From Anaerolineaceae bacterium (lineage in GTDB: Bacteria; Chloroflexota; Anaerolineae; Anaerolineales; Anaerolineaceae): DNA of 64,000 bases. Every line of letters starts with the position of its first letter. The stretch's first letter is position 1. A program made the translations under genes and the position numbers. Shown in pieces: positions 16,817 to 25,174 of the stretch. The notes beneath the pieces were generated by a model that saw only the letters and a list, made by a program, of their open reading frames with translations, did not search any database and was not told the DNA's origin. The DNA is taken from the NCBI GenBank assembly GCA_029975475.1, contig JARKPB010000008.1:124001-188000 (forward strand). Reading direction: 5' to 3'.

Positions 16817-17620
16817 ATGGTACTTTCAAAGCGCGAATTTCACACCTGCCTGCTGGGCGCGGCGGCCGGGGACATCATCGGTTCGCCTTATGAATTTGTC
16901 GGGCACAAGGACGAAGCCTTTCCGCTGTTCCAGCAGGTCAGCATGGCCACGGATGATACCATCCTGACCGCGGCGGTGGCTGAGGCGATCTTAACCGGGC
17001 GAAGCTACGAGACGTGTCTTCGCGAGTTTGCCCTTGAGCATCCCGGGCGCGGTTACGGCGGGATGTTCCACACCTGGATCCACGCGAAAGAACCCAGACC
17101 TTACAATTCGTACGGAAACGGGGCAGCCATGCGGGTGAGCGCGGTAGGATGGGCGTTTAACACGCTGGAGGACGTGCTGGCGCAGGCCGCAGCCAGCGCG
17201 GCCCCGACCCACAACCACCCGGAGGGGATAAAAGGCGCGCAGGCAACCGCCCTGGCGGTCTGGATGGCGCGCCGGGGGGAGGAGAAAAAAATCATTCGGG
17301 AAGAGATCAGCGCGCGCTTCGGGTACGATTTGCAAGCCACCGTGGAGAGCATTCGGCCTGGCTACCGTTTTTATGAAACCTGCCAGCAGACTGTCCCGCA
17401 GGCTTTAATCGCTTTTTTTGATTCGACCTCGTTTGAAGACGCGGTCCGCAAGACGGTTTCGCTGGGGGGCGACGCGGACACGCTGGGAGCGATTACAGGC
17501 GCGGTGGCCGAGGCTTATTACGGCGGGGTGCCGGCGGAGATCGCCGACCAGGTCTGGCCGCGCCTGCCTGAGCGGGTGGCCGGGGTGCTTCAGCGCTTTG
17601 CTGAACGTTACAACCGCTGA
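16817..17620 (+). CDS. ADP-ribosylglycohydrolase family protein (DraG-like)
   Basis: The 267-residue protein has all landmarks of ADP-ribosylhydrolases: GAAAGDIIGSPYEF, ATDDTILTAAVAEAIL with the acidic metal ligands, SYGNGAAMRVSAVGW, THNHPEGIKGAQATALA, and the C-terminal SLGGDADTLGAITGA with the second pair of metal-binding aspartates. Such enzymes remove ADP-ribose from arginine or other targets with two Mg2+. I take the ATG at 16817 preceded by GGAGGG; in-frame ATGs at 16742, 16775 and 16796 would add unrelated residues. No matching ADP-ribosyltransferase is visible nearby. Confidence 0.9.
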   Translation: MVLSKREFHTCLLGAAAGDIIGSPYEFVGHKDEAFPLFQQVSMATDDTILTAAVAEAILTGRSYETCLREFALEHPGRGYGGMFHTWIHAKEPRPYNSYGNGAAMRVSAVGWAFNTLEDVLAQAAASAAPTHNHPEGIKGAQATALAVWMARRGEEKKIIREEISARFGYDLQATVESIRPGYRFYETCQQTVPQALIAFFDSTSFEDAVRKTVSLGGDADTLGAITGAVAEAYYGGVPAEIADQVWPRLPERVAGVLQRFAERYNR

Positions 17621-17666
17621 AGGTTTGCGAGCTCGTTTCTAACGATCCGCCACAGGTGTCCCATCC

Positions 17667-18230
17667 ATGATTTACCTGCCGGAACTGTTTTATCTTCAGG
17701 ACGAGAAAGATTTTCCGTTCCAGAAGGCGGTCACGGTTACTGCCGCAGCGGTCAGCCGCTGGAGCAGCTATTACCACGCACAATTAATCAGTCCCGCGGT
17801 GAAACAGATCGATCCGCGAGAGAAAAGCGGCCCTTTACCTGCAGGCGCACTGGCCAGAGAAACCTTTGTAAGGGATCTGGTCGGCTGGTTGTTTGAGTAT
17901 TCCATGGTCGAAGGATTATTTTGTTTATTCCTGGATGATGAGATTGTGCCGAAAACCGGCTCTGCGGCAAAGTTTGACCATCATGACGATACCTGCTGCT
18001 GGGTATTAAACCTGACCGAAAAGGAATTTGTCGAATTGCAATCCGTCTGGAGGGCGAACGGCCTGCCGGATGATCTGTTTTATCCTCAGCAGGAGCAAAT
18101 TTGCGTGCCTTATCCTGGCACGGGCATTAAAGCGCGCCTGCTGCGCCTCCTGAAAGCCCAGATGTGCACCACCCCCAGGCGATGGGAGCATGAAGCGGTC
18201 AGGCGCAACGGCGGACCGTTCAGCACCTGA
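17667..18230 (+). CDS. Hypothetical protein, 187 residues
   Basis: I do not recognise this protein. It is soluble, with no signal or membrane segment. It carries a HHDDTCCWV stretch in the middle and a basic C-terminal segment (GIKARLLRLLKAQMCTTPRRW). Codon use looks like that of its neighbours. It starts 46 nt after the ADP-ribosylglycohydrolase gene with only a weak AGGTG ribosome site, and could share that transcript. It ends head-to-head with the terminator of the ornithine operon. Confidence 0.65.
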   Translation: MIYLPELFYLQDEKDFPFQKAVTVTAAAVSRWSSYYHAQLISPAVKQIDPREKSGPLPAGALARETFVRDLVGWLFEYSMVEGLFCLFLDDEIVPKTGSAAKFDHHDDTCCWVLNLTEKEFVELQSVWRANGLPDDLFYPQQEQICVPYPGTGIKARLLRLLKAQMCTTPRRWEHEAVRRNGGPFST

Positions 18231-18245
18231 AAACAAGAAATTGCA

Positions 18246-18275
18246 GAAAAAAGCGCGCTCCACCAGGAGCGCGCT
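18246..18275 (-). terminator. Terminator of the ornithine operon
   Basis: On the minus strand, AGCGCGCTCC pairs with GGAGCGCGCT around a TGGT loop and is followed by six to seven T residues, 19 nt after the stop of orr. Ends the seven-gene operon. Confidence 0.9.
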
Positions 18276-18293
18276 GAAGATGAACCGGATCGG

Positions 18294-19373
18294 TCAATTT
18301 TCCAGGACGACTTTTTGCACATAGGTCGAGGTGCTGGCAGCCAGCAGCGCGCCGTAGCCGGGATAGAAAGCGATTTCATCACCGACTTTGATTTTTTCCT
18401 GCGCGTCTTCGACATCCACGATGAGATGGTCGCTGGAACCGCCGAGCACGACCATGCCGGGATCCACCGGCTCCAGGTTATCGACAATCACATCCTGGCG
18501 GCCGATGTTGCAGATGGCGCGGGCGCGGGTACCGCGGTCCTCAAACTCCGGTGTGCCGCCGAACGCGTCCTGACCGCGCGAGCCGATGGGCACCGACGGT
18601 TTGCGTTCGCATTCAACCACTTCAGCCACCACCCTGAAGGTATCCTGGCGGGTGCCGGGCCAGGGTGAGCGGTCGAGGACATTGCGCCCGAGGATGATAG
18701 CCTCGCCGATGCGCAGCAGGTTGATTTCTGACGGCATGCCGCCTTCTGCCAGCAGCGGGAGGTTGGCGCTGTTGCCGCCGCAGAGCACATCCAGCGGCAG
18801 ACCGGTCGCCTCGCGGCACCGGTTGCGGATATCAATCAACATTTGCATCTTTTCGACCGTGGGAATCACCCCGCCGTAACAGGCCAGGTTGGTGCCAAGT
18901 CCAATGACGTCAATGTTGGGCAGGCTGGCTGCGCCGCGCACAACCTCTTCAGCCCGGTCAGGCCAGACGCCTTCGCGCAGGTCGCCGACATCCACCATGA
19001 TGATGACCTTGTGGCGCGCGCCAAAGAACACGGCTGCCTGCGACAGCTGGGCGATGGTGCTGACCGAAGAATTCAGGGAGATATCGGCTGTGCGGACAAT
19101 ATCCGCGGCGCGGTGAGGGGCGGGGATGCGCAGCAGCATGGTGGGCAGGTTAATTCCCGCTCCGGCAAGGGATTGCAGGTTCAGGATGCGCGAGTCGGCG
19201 ATCATATCCACGCCGCCGGCCTGCATGGCGTGAACCACCGCCGGATGGGCGCATACAACTTTACAGACCCCGGCGACCTTTATCCCGCGCTGGTGGCAGA
19301 GTTCGACCACCTGGCGGGTGTTCTGCTGAATTCGGTCCGGGTAAATTTCCAGGCGGGGAGTTCGGATGAACAT
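18294..19373 (-). CDS. orr: Ornithine racemase (alanine racemase-fold, PLP)
   Basis: Converts L-ornithine to D-ornithine, the substrate of the aminomutase. The 359-residue protein has the N-terminal PLP barrel of the alanine racemase family with the Schiff-base lysine K38 in AGVCKVVCAHP, the phosphate-binding region CGGNSANLPLL and INLLRIGEAIILG, and a beta-rich C-terminal domain (VDNLEPVDPGMVVLGGSSDH). GGAGG lies before the ATG. It is the last gene of the ornithine operon, 9 nt after the MutL/GlmL-like gene, which gives strong context for ornithine rather than alanine as substrate. Confidence 0.92.
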   Translation of the reverse strand: MFIRTPRLEIYPDRIQQNTRQVVELCHQRGIKVAGVCKVVCAHPAVVHAMQAGGVDMIADSRILNLQSLAGAGINLPTMLLRIPAPHRAADIVRTADISLNSSVSTIAQLSQAAVFFGARHKVIIMVDVGDLREGVWPDRAEEVVRGAASLPNIDVIGLGTNLACYGGVIPTVEKMQMLIDIRNRCREATGLPLDVLCGGNSANLPLLAEGGMPSEINLLRIGEAIILGRNVLDRSPWPGTRQDTFRVVAEVVECERKPSVPIGSRGQDAFGGTPEFEDRGTRARAICNIGRQDVIVDNLEPVDPGMVVLGGSSDHLIVDVEDAQEKIKVGDEIAFYPGYGALLAASTSTYVQKVVLEN

Positions 19374-19382
19374 GGTTCCTCC

Positions 19383-20747
19383 TTATTTTCCGTGAGCAGT
19401 TTCGGATTCAACCCAGCGGCGAAAGGTGAGGCGGACATCCTCCGGGTAAGCCTGAGCGATGGTGCCAAGCGCAGAAAAGCGGTAGGCGCGGTCCATGAGG
19501 ATGCGCGCGCCGGGATCGGGCAGCAGGTGTTTGCCAGGGCCGAGGCAGATCTGGCGCAAGATGTCTTCGCCCCCGGGAACGCGGGTGAGCGCGCCGCCAG
19601 TGCCGATTACCCAGCGCACGGCGGTCAGATCTTTGCCTTTGACAATTTGCTTCCGACCGGTAGGGGTATATAGATCGGTCACCGCGCCGGCGTGGCGGCG
19701 GATACCGATGTTAACCGCTTTGCTGCACAGCCAGCGGGTCAGCTCAAATTGGCGTTCGCTGGTCGGGATGGCCTGCAAATCGGCCAGGCGGTCCTGCCAT
19801 TCCGGGTCTCCTTCCAGTTCCACGATGTTGTGGGCATTGACGTACACGCCCAGATCGCCCTCAACCGTACGTTTGGCGCGCGGCTCCGGGTCAATCAATT
19901 TGCTGGACCATTCCAGACTGCCTTCGGTTACCGAGTGGACATCGGTTGTCGCGCCGCCCACATCAAAGACCAGGCAGTCGCCCATTTCTTCAGCAAAAAG
20001 TTCGGCACCTTTCAAAACCGCGCCCGGGGTGGGCAGGATGCCGCGCCGGGTCAATTCACCCAGGCGGGCCATACCGGGGGCGTGGATGATATGGCGGTTA
20101 AACACGTCGTGGATAACCTGGCGCAGCGGTTCGATGTTGAGCACATCCACTTCGGGAAAGACGTTATCCGCCAGCAGCAGCTCGATGCCGGCCGCTTCAA
20201 AGAGGGCGGCCACCGGCTTGCGCACCGCGGTGTTGCCGGCATACAGAACCGGAACAGGCAGTTTCAACCCGGCCAGTTGAGCAGCGTTGTGCAGCACGGT
20301 TTCGCGCTCGCCGTAATCCACACCCCCGGCCAGCAAAATCATATTCGGGTGTATGGCGCGGATTTCCTCCAGGTCGTAGGGTTCCAGCCGGCCGGCGGTT
20401 ACCATGCGGACGATGCCGCCGGCGCCCAGGGCTGCCTCGCGGGCAGCCCGGGCGGTCATCGAGTAGGTCAGGCCGTGAACGGTCATGCGCAGCCCGCCGG
20501 CAGCGGAGGAATTGACAAAGACTTCCGGGTTCGCGGGCAGGGGGCCATATCTGGCTGTCAGGTCGTCCAGCGCCTGCTGGACGCCAATGCCGACATCGCC
20601 CTGGCCGACGCTGGTGGCGGCAAAACCCTGAGCGACTTGCTCAAAGCCGCCGCCAGCCAGGCGGGTAAAGCCGTTCACCTTGGTGATGGTAGAACCGACT
20701 TCGATGGTCAGAATATCCGCAGCCTGCGCGGAAACATTAAGGTTCAA
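19383..20747 (-). CDS. MutL/GlmL-like ASKHA protein, probable aminomutase reactivase
   Basis: The 454-residue protein has the actin/Hsp70-type ATPase motifs: DILTIEVGSTITKVNGF at the N-terminus, AGGVDYGERE in the middle and LVFDVGGATTDVHSV later. This is the MutL/GlmL family found beside B12-dependent glutamate mutase and ornithine aminomutase genes, where it is thought to reactivate the mutase by exchange of damaged cobalamin. It starts with a TTG at 20747, just 2 nt after the oraE stop codon, so translation should be coupled. The reactivase function is inferred from family and context. Confidence 0.85.
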   Translation of the reverse strand: MNLNVSAQAADILTIEVGSTITKVNGFTRLAGGGFEQVAQGFAATSVGQGDVGIGVQQALDDLTARYGPLPANPEVFVNSSAAGGLRMTVHGLTYSMTARAAREAALGAGGIVRMVTAGRLEPYDLEEIRAIHPNMILLAGGVDYGERETVLHNAAQLAGLKLPVPVLYAGNTAVRKPVAALFEAAGIELLLADNVFPEVDVLNIEPLRQVIHDVFNRHIIHAPGMARLGELTRRGILPTPGAVLKGAELFAEEMGDCLVFDVGGATTDVHSVTEGSLEWSSKLIDPEPRAKRTVEGDLGVYVNAHNIVELEGDPEWQDRLADLQAIPTSERQFELTRWLCSKAVNIGIRRHAGAVTDLYTPTGRKQIVKGKDLTAVRWVIGTGGALTRVPGGEDILRQICLGPGKHLLPDPGARILMDRAYRFSALGTIAQAYPEDVRLTFRRWVESETAHGK

Positions 20748-20749
20748 GT

Positions 20750-22957
20750 TTAGACGGCTCCGCGGGCTTTAAGGATTTTCACCATGGCATTCACCACGTG
20801 GATGCCCTTGGTGCCGCGCCCGAAAGTGGCGTCCAGGCCGGTTTCAGCGGCCATTTCACGGCTGACCTGGGTGCCTCCGGCGATGAGGATCACACGCTCG
20901 CGAATGCCCTTCTCCTGGCAGAGCTCCGCCAGTTTGCGCATCTGCGCGCGGTGGGTGTCGTTGTGGCTGATGATGGTGGAGATCAAGATGGCGTGCGCGC
21001 CGGTTTCAATGGCGGCATCCACCATCTTGCTGATCGGCACAGAAGTGCCGAGGTAATGGTATTTGACCCCGTATTTTTCGATCCCGCCGTGTTTGATGTC
21101 CAGAATCTCGCGCAGACCAACGGAATGTTCGTCCTCACCAACCGTGCCGGCGACGACTTTGAGGCCAATTTTCTTGACCGCTTCGCGCAGTTCATCTTCG
21201 GGAAGGATAACTTCCTTTTCCGGGACTTTGAGGGTGCGAATGTCGATGTCGAATCCCACTTTGCCTTTTACTTCGAGGAAACAGCCTTCGGCAGGATGCA
21301 TTACCTGAAGATTGACGACTTCCGGGTCTTGCAGGCCAAGTTTTTTCGCCATTTCAACGCCGTAAACCGCGGCCAGATCTTCCGGCTGGGGGACGAAGAA
21401 CTGGAGCAAGATCGTGCCGTCGCCGGCCCATTCCGCTTCGGGTTTGATGCTGGTGCCTTTGCGGTATGGATAGGTGGCTTCAAGGCGTTTGTTAGCGCTG
21501 TCTTCCGGGTCCAGTTCGTCAATGTAGGCGATTTTTTCGGGTTTGCACAAAGTACAGCCGTCAATGGCATCGCAGGCTTTGGTTAAGCCTTCCGGCAGGT
21601 GATTTTCGCCAAAGTGAGAGCAGACCGGGGCGAAATAATCCGGGTCGCGCGGGACGATGCTGCCGGCGCCAACACCACCTTTGCCGTCTCGGGCAATGCC
21701 GTCGCCGTTGCGTTCAGGGTACCGGGCTGAATCCACGAAGAAGCCTTTTTCAACGGCGGCGAAATAACCGCCGGTTTCGATCACCTCTTCGAGGAAGGCA
21801 ACGGCGCGCTCTTTAAGATCGCGTGCCATTTCGCCCAGCGGGCCGTTGTAGTTCAGAGACACCAATTCTTTGATCCCGTCCAGGGCAGCCCAGGTTTGTT
21901 TGACCGTCTGAATTCCGCGAATGTTGTTGTAATGCCAGGGGACGTTGCGGCCTTCATCGGGGGTGATGGTGGATTGAATATCCGCGCTGGTGAGCATGGA
22001 AATCAGGGTATCCACGGTGTGGGTGCGGATGGCTTCCTCAATGTCGGCTTCGATATAGCGGGTGTTCTGCTGGGCGCGCATCTTAAAATCGCTGAAAAAC
22101 TCGCGCAGCGCGACCGCGTACGGCAGGTCATACCACAATTTTGGCGCCGGCGGCGCGTTGGGCGGTACGGTCGAAAGGCCGATCAGGTCTTTATCCATCC
22201 CCACCGCGACCGAGAAAGCGCAGTTAATGCCGTGCTGAACCATCAATTCGGGCATCACCAGCCAGCCGGCTTTTGCCGTCGCATTGGCGTTGTGCGCGCC
22301 GTCGATCTGGAAAATGCGCGCGCCGGTCATGACCTTCTTGGCTTCGGCGGCGTCCACAAACGACCGGTACATGTTGACATTGCGGTACAGCACGTTGTAC
22401 TGCGGGTCCTGGTGAGCGCCGTTAATACCCTCTTCGGCGAACAGGACGGCGACTTCCGGCCCGGCCACCCCGGAAACATAGGAGTGGAAATTGATCGGGC
22501 GGCCGACTTCGTCTTCGATCAGGTCGCAGGCTTTACGGCTGGCGCGAATTTGCTTGCGGGTAATCGGCACACCGCCGACGCCTTCGGGGGTGCCCTCCAT
22601 CAGGCCGTCAATGTGGCTTTGACCGGTGGTGCGAATGACCATGATATGGTCGGCTCCATGCCAGGCAGCCATGCGCATGCGGCGGATGTCGTCCTCAAAA
22701 CGGCCTGAGGCGATCTCGGTGGTGACCACGCAGGACGGCTGCGGGTCGATGTGGTCAAAGTACTTGGAGGCGGGCAGGCCGATGCTGTTTTTCAGCGGCT
22801 CGGACATGTTGCGGTAATGGAAGGGACCCATTTTGACGCCGTCCCGCGGGACTTTGCGCCAGACCCAGCCCTTGCGGCGCGGACGGTAATGTTCCAGGTC
22901 GGTAAGGATTTCTTCGATATCCAGTTTCTGATTGATTTCCAGGGATTTATGGTTCAT
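20750..22957 (-). CDS. oraE: D-ornithine 4,5-aminomutase, large subunit
   Basis: With OraS this enzyme moves the amino group of D-ornithine from C5 to C4, giving 2,4-diaminopentanoate, using adenosylcobalamin and PLP. At 735 residues it has the known length. The C-terminal Rossmann domain carries the base-off cobalamin motif D609-E-H611-S-V-G614, and K622 lies 11 residues after the cobalt-ligand histidine, the same spacing as the histidine and PLP-lysine of the Clostridium enzyme, so both cofactors should bind. The PLP-side TIM barrel occupies about residues 100-450 (TTGQSHIDGLMEGTPEGVGG). It lies 12 nt after oraS. Confidence 0.96.
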   Translation of the reverse strand: MNHKSLEINQKLDIEEILTDLEHYRPRRKGWVWRKVPRDGVKMGPFHYRNMSEPLKNSIGLPASKYFDHIDPQPSCVVTTEIASGRFEDDIRRMRMAAWHGADHIMVIRTTGQSHIDGLMEGTPEGVGGVPITRKQIRASRKACDLIEDEVGRPINFHSYVSGVAGPEVAVLFAEEGINGAHQDPQYNVLYRNVNMYRSFVDAAEAKKVMTGARIFQIDGAHNANATAKAGWLVMPELMVQHGINCAFSVAVGMDKDLIGLSTVPPNAPPAPKLWYDLPYAVALREFFSDFKMRAQQNTRYIEADIEEAIRTHTVDTLISMLTSADIQSTITPDEGRNVPWHYNNIRGIQTVKQTWAALDGIKELVSLNYNGPLGEMARDLKERAVAFLEEVIETGGYFAAVEKGFFVDSARYPERNGDGIARDGKGGVGAGSIVPRDPDYFAPVCSHFGENHLPEGLTKACDAIDGCTLCKPEKIAYIDELDPEDSANKRLEATYPYRKGTSIKPEAEWAGDGTILLQFFVPQPEDLAAVYGVEMAKKLGLQDPEVVNLQVMHPAEGCFLEVKGKVGFDIDIRTLKVPEKEVILPEDELREAVKKIGLKVVAGTVGEDEHSVGLREILDIKHGGIEKYGVKYHYLGTSVPISKMVDAAIETGAHAILISTIISHNDTHRAQMRKLAELCQEKGIRERVILIAGGTQVSREMAAETGLDATFGRGTKGIHVVNAMVKILKARGAV

Positions 22958-22969
22958 TTCAGCCTCGCT

Positions 22970-23323
22970 TTACCCGAACAGTCCCTGGAGGACTTCCTTA
23001 TCTTCCAGCACGGCGGCGGCGGCCGCGCGGACATCGCAGCCGCGGCGGGCAGCCAGCTTGAGCAGCACATGGCCCGCGCCTTTGCCCAGCAGGCCAGCTT
23101 CGTAGATGCGGTCCACCACGCCGTGGGCGGAAACGCTGTCAATGCCCATGCGCAGCAGCACGGCGCGCTCGATCGAGGGGGAGGTGTGGGTGCGGGCCAG
23201 GTCAACAATGGGATCCACCACCTGGTTGCACAGCTCCCAGAAGCGGGCTTTAAGCTGCTCGTCTGTCATTTTGTGCAGCTCGGCCTGGCGCTTTTCAAAG
23301 CGGGCAATTCGTTCTTCAGTCAT
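22970..23323 (-). CDS. oraS: D-ornithine 4,5-aminomutase, small subunit
   Basis: A 117-residue helical protein, the usual size for OraS, beginning MTEERIARFEKRQAELHKM and containing DPIVDLARTHTSPSIERAVLLRMG. OraS is needed for folding and activity of OraE. I choose the ATG at 23323 with GAGGAG upstream; a start at 23344 would add seven residues that include the ribosome site. Lies between ortB and oraE in the operon. Confidence 0.93.
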   Translation of the reverse strand: MTEERIARFEKRQAELHKMTDEQLKARFWELCNQVVDPIVDLARTHTSPSIERAVLLRMGIDSVSAHGVVDRIYEAGLLGKGAGHVLLKLAARRGCDVRAAAAAVLEDKEVLQGLFG

Positions 23324-23370
23324 CGAAATAACTCCTCTCCACAAGTTAAGGGTATCCGCGCGGGGCGGGG

Positions 23371-24783
23371 TTATTGACTCAATTCCGGCAGGCGCTGACG
23401 CAGCCAGGCCGCGTCTTTATTGACATCTGCGGCCAGGAAAGCCAAATCGTTCTCGCTCCACCGGGCAGCGGGCAACTGCTTGGCGGCGTTTTTAAGGTAA
23501 GACAGGCGCAGCTTTTCGAGGTCCTGGGCGCTGCCGCGCACCTGTTCCAGGCGCTCGGGGATGACGATATTCTTGCCCGGGACGTTCTCGCGCGGGTCGC
23601 CGCGGCGGACATCGATCCCATTCTGGCGAGCAAAGGAAAGCTGGCTGTTGTGATGCTTGCCAGCGCCGGTATACTCGGTTTCCTGGACAACCACCACCTG
23701 GTCGCGGTCCATTTCACGGGCGACCGCCACCGCGGCGGCCAGTGAGGTGTTGCCGGCCGGGCCGCGTTCCAGACCTTCCAGCTTGGTTAGCAGCTCGGTG
23801 ATGTAGAAGACCTCACCCTGGGTAACCAGGTGGTATTCATCCATGTAGCGCAGGCTGCGGGCGGCGTTGCGCGGCACATCCACGCGGTCGGGCCAGGTGG
23901 CGAAGGGTACGCCAAAACCGGTGTGGCCAGTGGTGAAGGATTTTCGGTTGAAATCGCGATCGGAGGCCATGTGCAGACCCTCCAGATCCACTGAGCAGCC
24001 AATGATGCGCGTGTTGGCGCAGCCAGCCTGAAGCAGGCCGCGGGCGGTACCGGTCAAGTTGCCGCCGCCGGCGTGGGTGATCAGCACCGCGTCCGGGTCT
24101 TTGCCCAGGCGCTCGCGGGTCTGGCGGGCAATTTCCGCGCCGAGGGTTTCCACGCCGCGGATGCCAAAGGGGGTGTACAGGCTGGCGTTGAAGAAGCCGG
24201 TTTCTTCCAGGGTGAGCAGGAGCAGGTAGAACAGCTCAGGGCCGACGGTGCATTTGAGCACTTCGGCGCCGTAAGCCTCACAAGCGCGGCTCTTCTCGAT
24301 GATTTCGGGCTGGCCAACGCCGCGGCTGTCAAAAACTTCCTGGACGATGATGCATTTCAGGCCGCGCTGGGCCGCCTGGGAAGCCACCGCCGCCCCGTAG
24401 TTGCCGCTGGTGGCGGCGATCATGCCCTTGTAGCCCTTTTGGGCGGCCTGGTAGGCGCTGATGGAAGCACGGCGGGCTTTAAAGGAGCCCGAAGCGTTGG
24501 CGGCCTCGTCCTTGAGGTAGATGGTTGCGCCCTTACCGGGGCCGGCGAACTTGCGAACCGCGGCGGTGAGGTTGCGCAGCTCGTAGAGCGGCGTGTTGCC
24601 AACCTTGGTTTCCGACTGGATGCGTACCAGGTCTTCCAGGCTGAAGCCGGTGGCGCGCATCATGCCTTCGTAATCGAAGGCGACCGGGCTTTGAATGAAC
24701 TCATCAAAATCAATGCCCAGCGAGGCCTTCATGATCTCGTTTTTTCGTGCCATCACAGCAGCGTAGGAAGTATCGCGGCTCAT
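23371..24783 (-). CDS. ortB: 2-amino-4-ketopentanoate thiolase, beta (PLP) subunit
   Basis: OrtAB cleaves 2-amino-4-oxopentanoate with CoA to alanine and acetyl-CoA. The 470-residue subunit has the threonine synthase/tryptophan-synthase-beta fold: ASGSFKARRASI with the PLP lysine K102, AATSGNYGAAVASQAAQ, and the glycine loop THAGGGNLTGTARGLL. Its start overlaps the ortA stop by 4 nt (ATGA), showing translational coupling of the two subunits. Position between ord/ortA and oraSE matches known ornithine clusters. Confidence 0.93.
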   Translation of the reverse strand: MSRDTSYAAVMARKNEIMKASLGIDFDEFIQSPVAFDYEGMMRATGFSLEDLVRIQSETKVGNTPLYELRNLTAAVRKFAGPGKGATIYLKDEAANASGSFKARRASISAYQAAQKGYKGMIAATSGNYGAAVASQAAQRGLKCIIVQEVFDSRGVGQPEIIEKSRACEAYGAEVLKCTVGPELFYLLLLTLEETGFFNASLYTPFGIRGVETLGAEIARQTRERLGKDPDAVLITHAGGGNLTGTARGLLQAGCANTRIIGCSVDLEGLHMASDRDFNRKSFTTGHTGFGVPFATWPDRVDVPRNAARSLRYMDEYHLVTQGEVFYITELLTKLEGLERGPAGNTSLAAAVAVAREMDRDQVVVVQETEYTGAGKHHNSQLSFARQNGIDVRRGDPRENVPGKNIVIPERLEQVRGSAQDLEKLRLSYLKNAAKQLPAARWSENDLAFLAADVNKDAAWLRQRLPELSQ

Positions 24784-25064
24784 GCTTCCTCCCCTGTGCC
24801 GATGGTGAGCAGTTCCAGTACGGTTTGGCCGAAACTGTGGCTGTAGGATGGGTTGACCGTCAGCAGGGTGCCTTGCAGTTCGCGGCCGATGATGGTGCGC
24901 ACGCGGGCGGGCTGGCCGAGCTCGCCATCAGCCAGCAGAAAGCCGGAGACACGCATTTTGTAGGGCGTGGTACGGGTTTCTTCCGGCAGGCTGGGGGCGC
25001 GCTGTTCGGGGGTGAGCACGATTTGCTCAATCTCCACCCAGGTTCCTTTGGCAATCTTGTTCAT
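24780..25064 (-). CDS. ortA: 2-amino-4-ketopentanoate thiolase, alpha subunit
   Basis: A 94-residue small beta-rich protein (WVEIEQIVLTPEQRAPSLP, MRVSGFLLADGELGQPARV) of the size and position of OrtA. It forms the active thiolase with OrtB. GGAG precedes the ATG. It lies 110 nt after ord; this gap shows short GC-rich hairpins but no clear terminator or promoter. Confidence 0.9.
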   Translation of the reverse strand: MNKIAKGTWVEIEQIVLTPEQRAPSLPEETRTTPYKMRVSGFLLADGELGQPARVRTIIGRELQGTLLTVNPSYSHSFGQTVLELLTIGTGEEA

Positions 25065-25174
25065 AAAGCAACTCCCGCGCGGGGCTTCCTAAGCACAGCG
25101 CAGGCCGAACACATCCAGCGTTTCGTGCCTGCGGCGTTGCGTGCCGGGGTTACCCCGCGCAATGGCTGGTTGAT

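Noticed and set aside
19692-20753. Plus-strand open frame of 353 residues
   Set aside because: Antisense to the MutL/GlmL-like gene of the ornithine operon, whose product has clear ASKHA motifs.
25065-25174. Possible small gene or terminator between ord and ortA
   Set aside because: The 110-nt gap has GC-rich short stems but no T run, no ribosome site and no plausible small frame.
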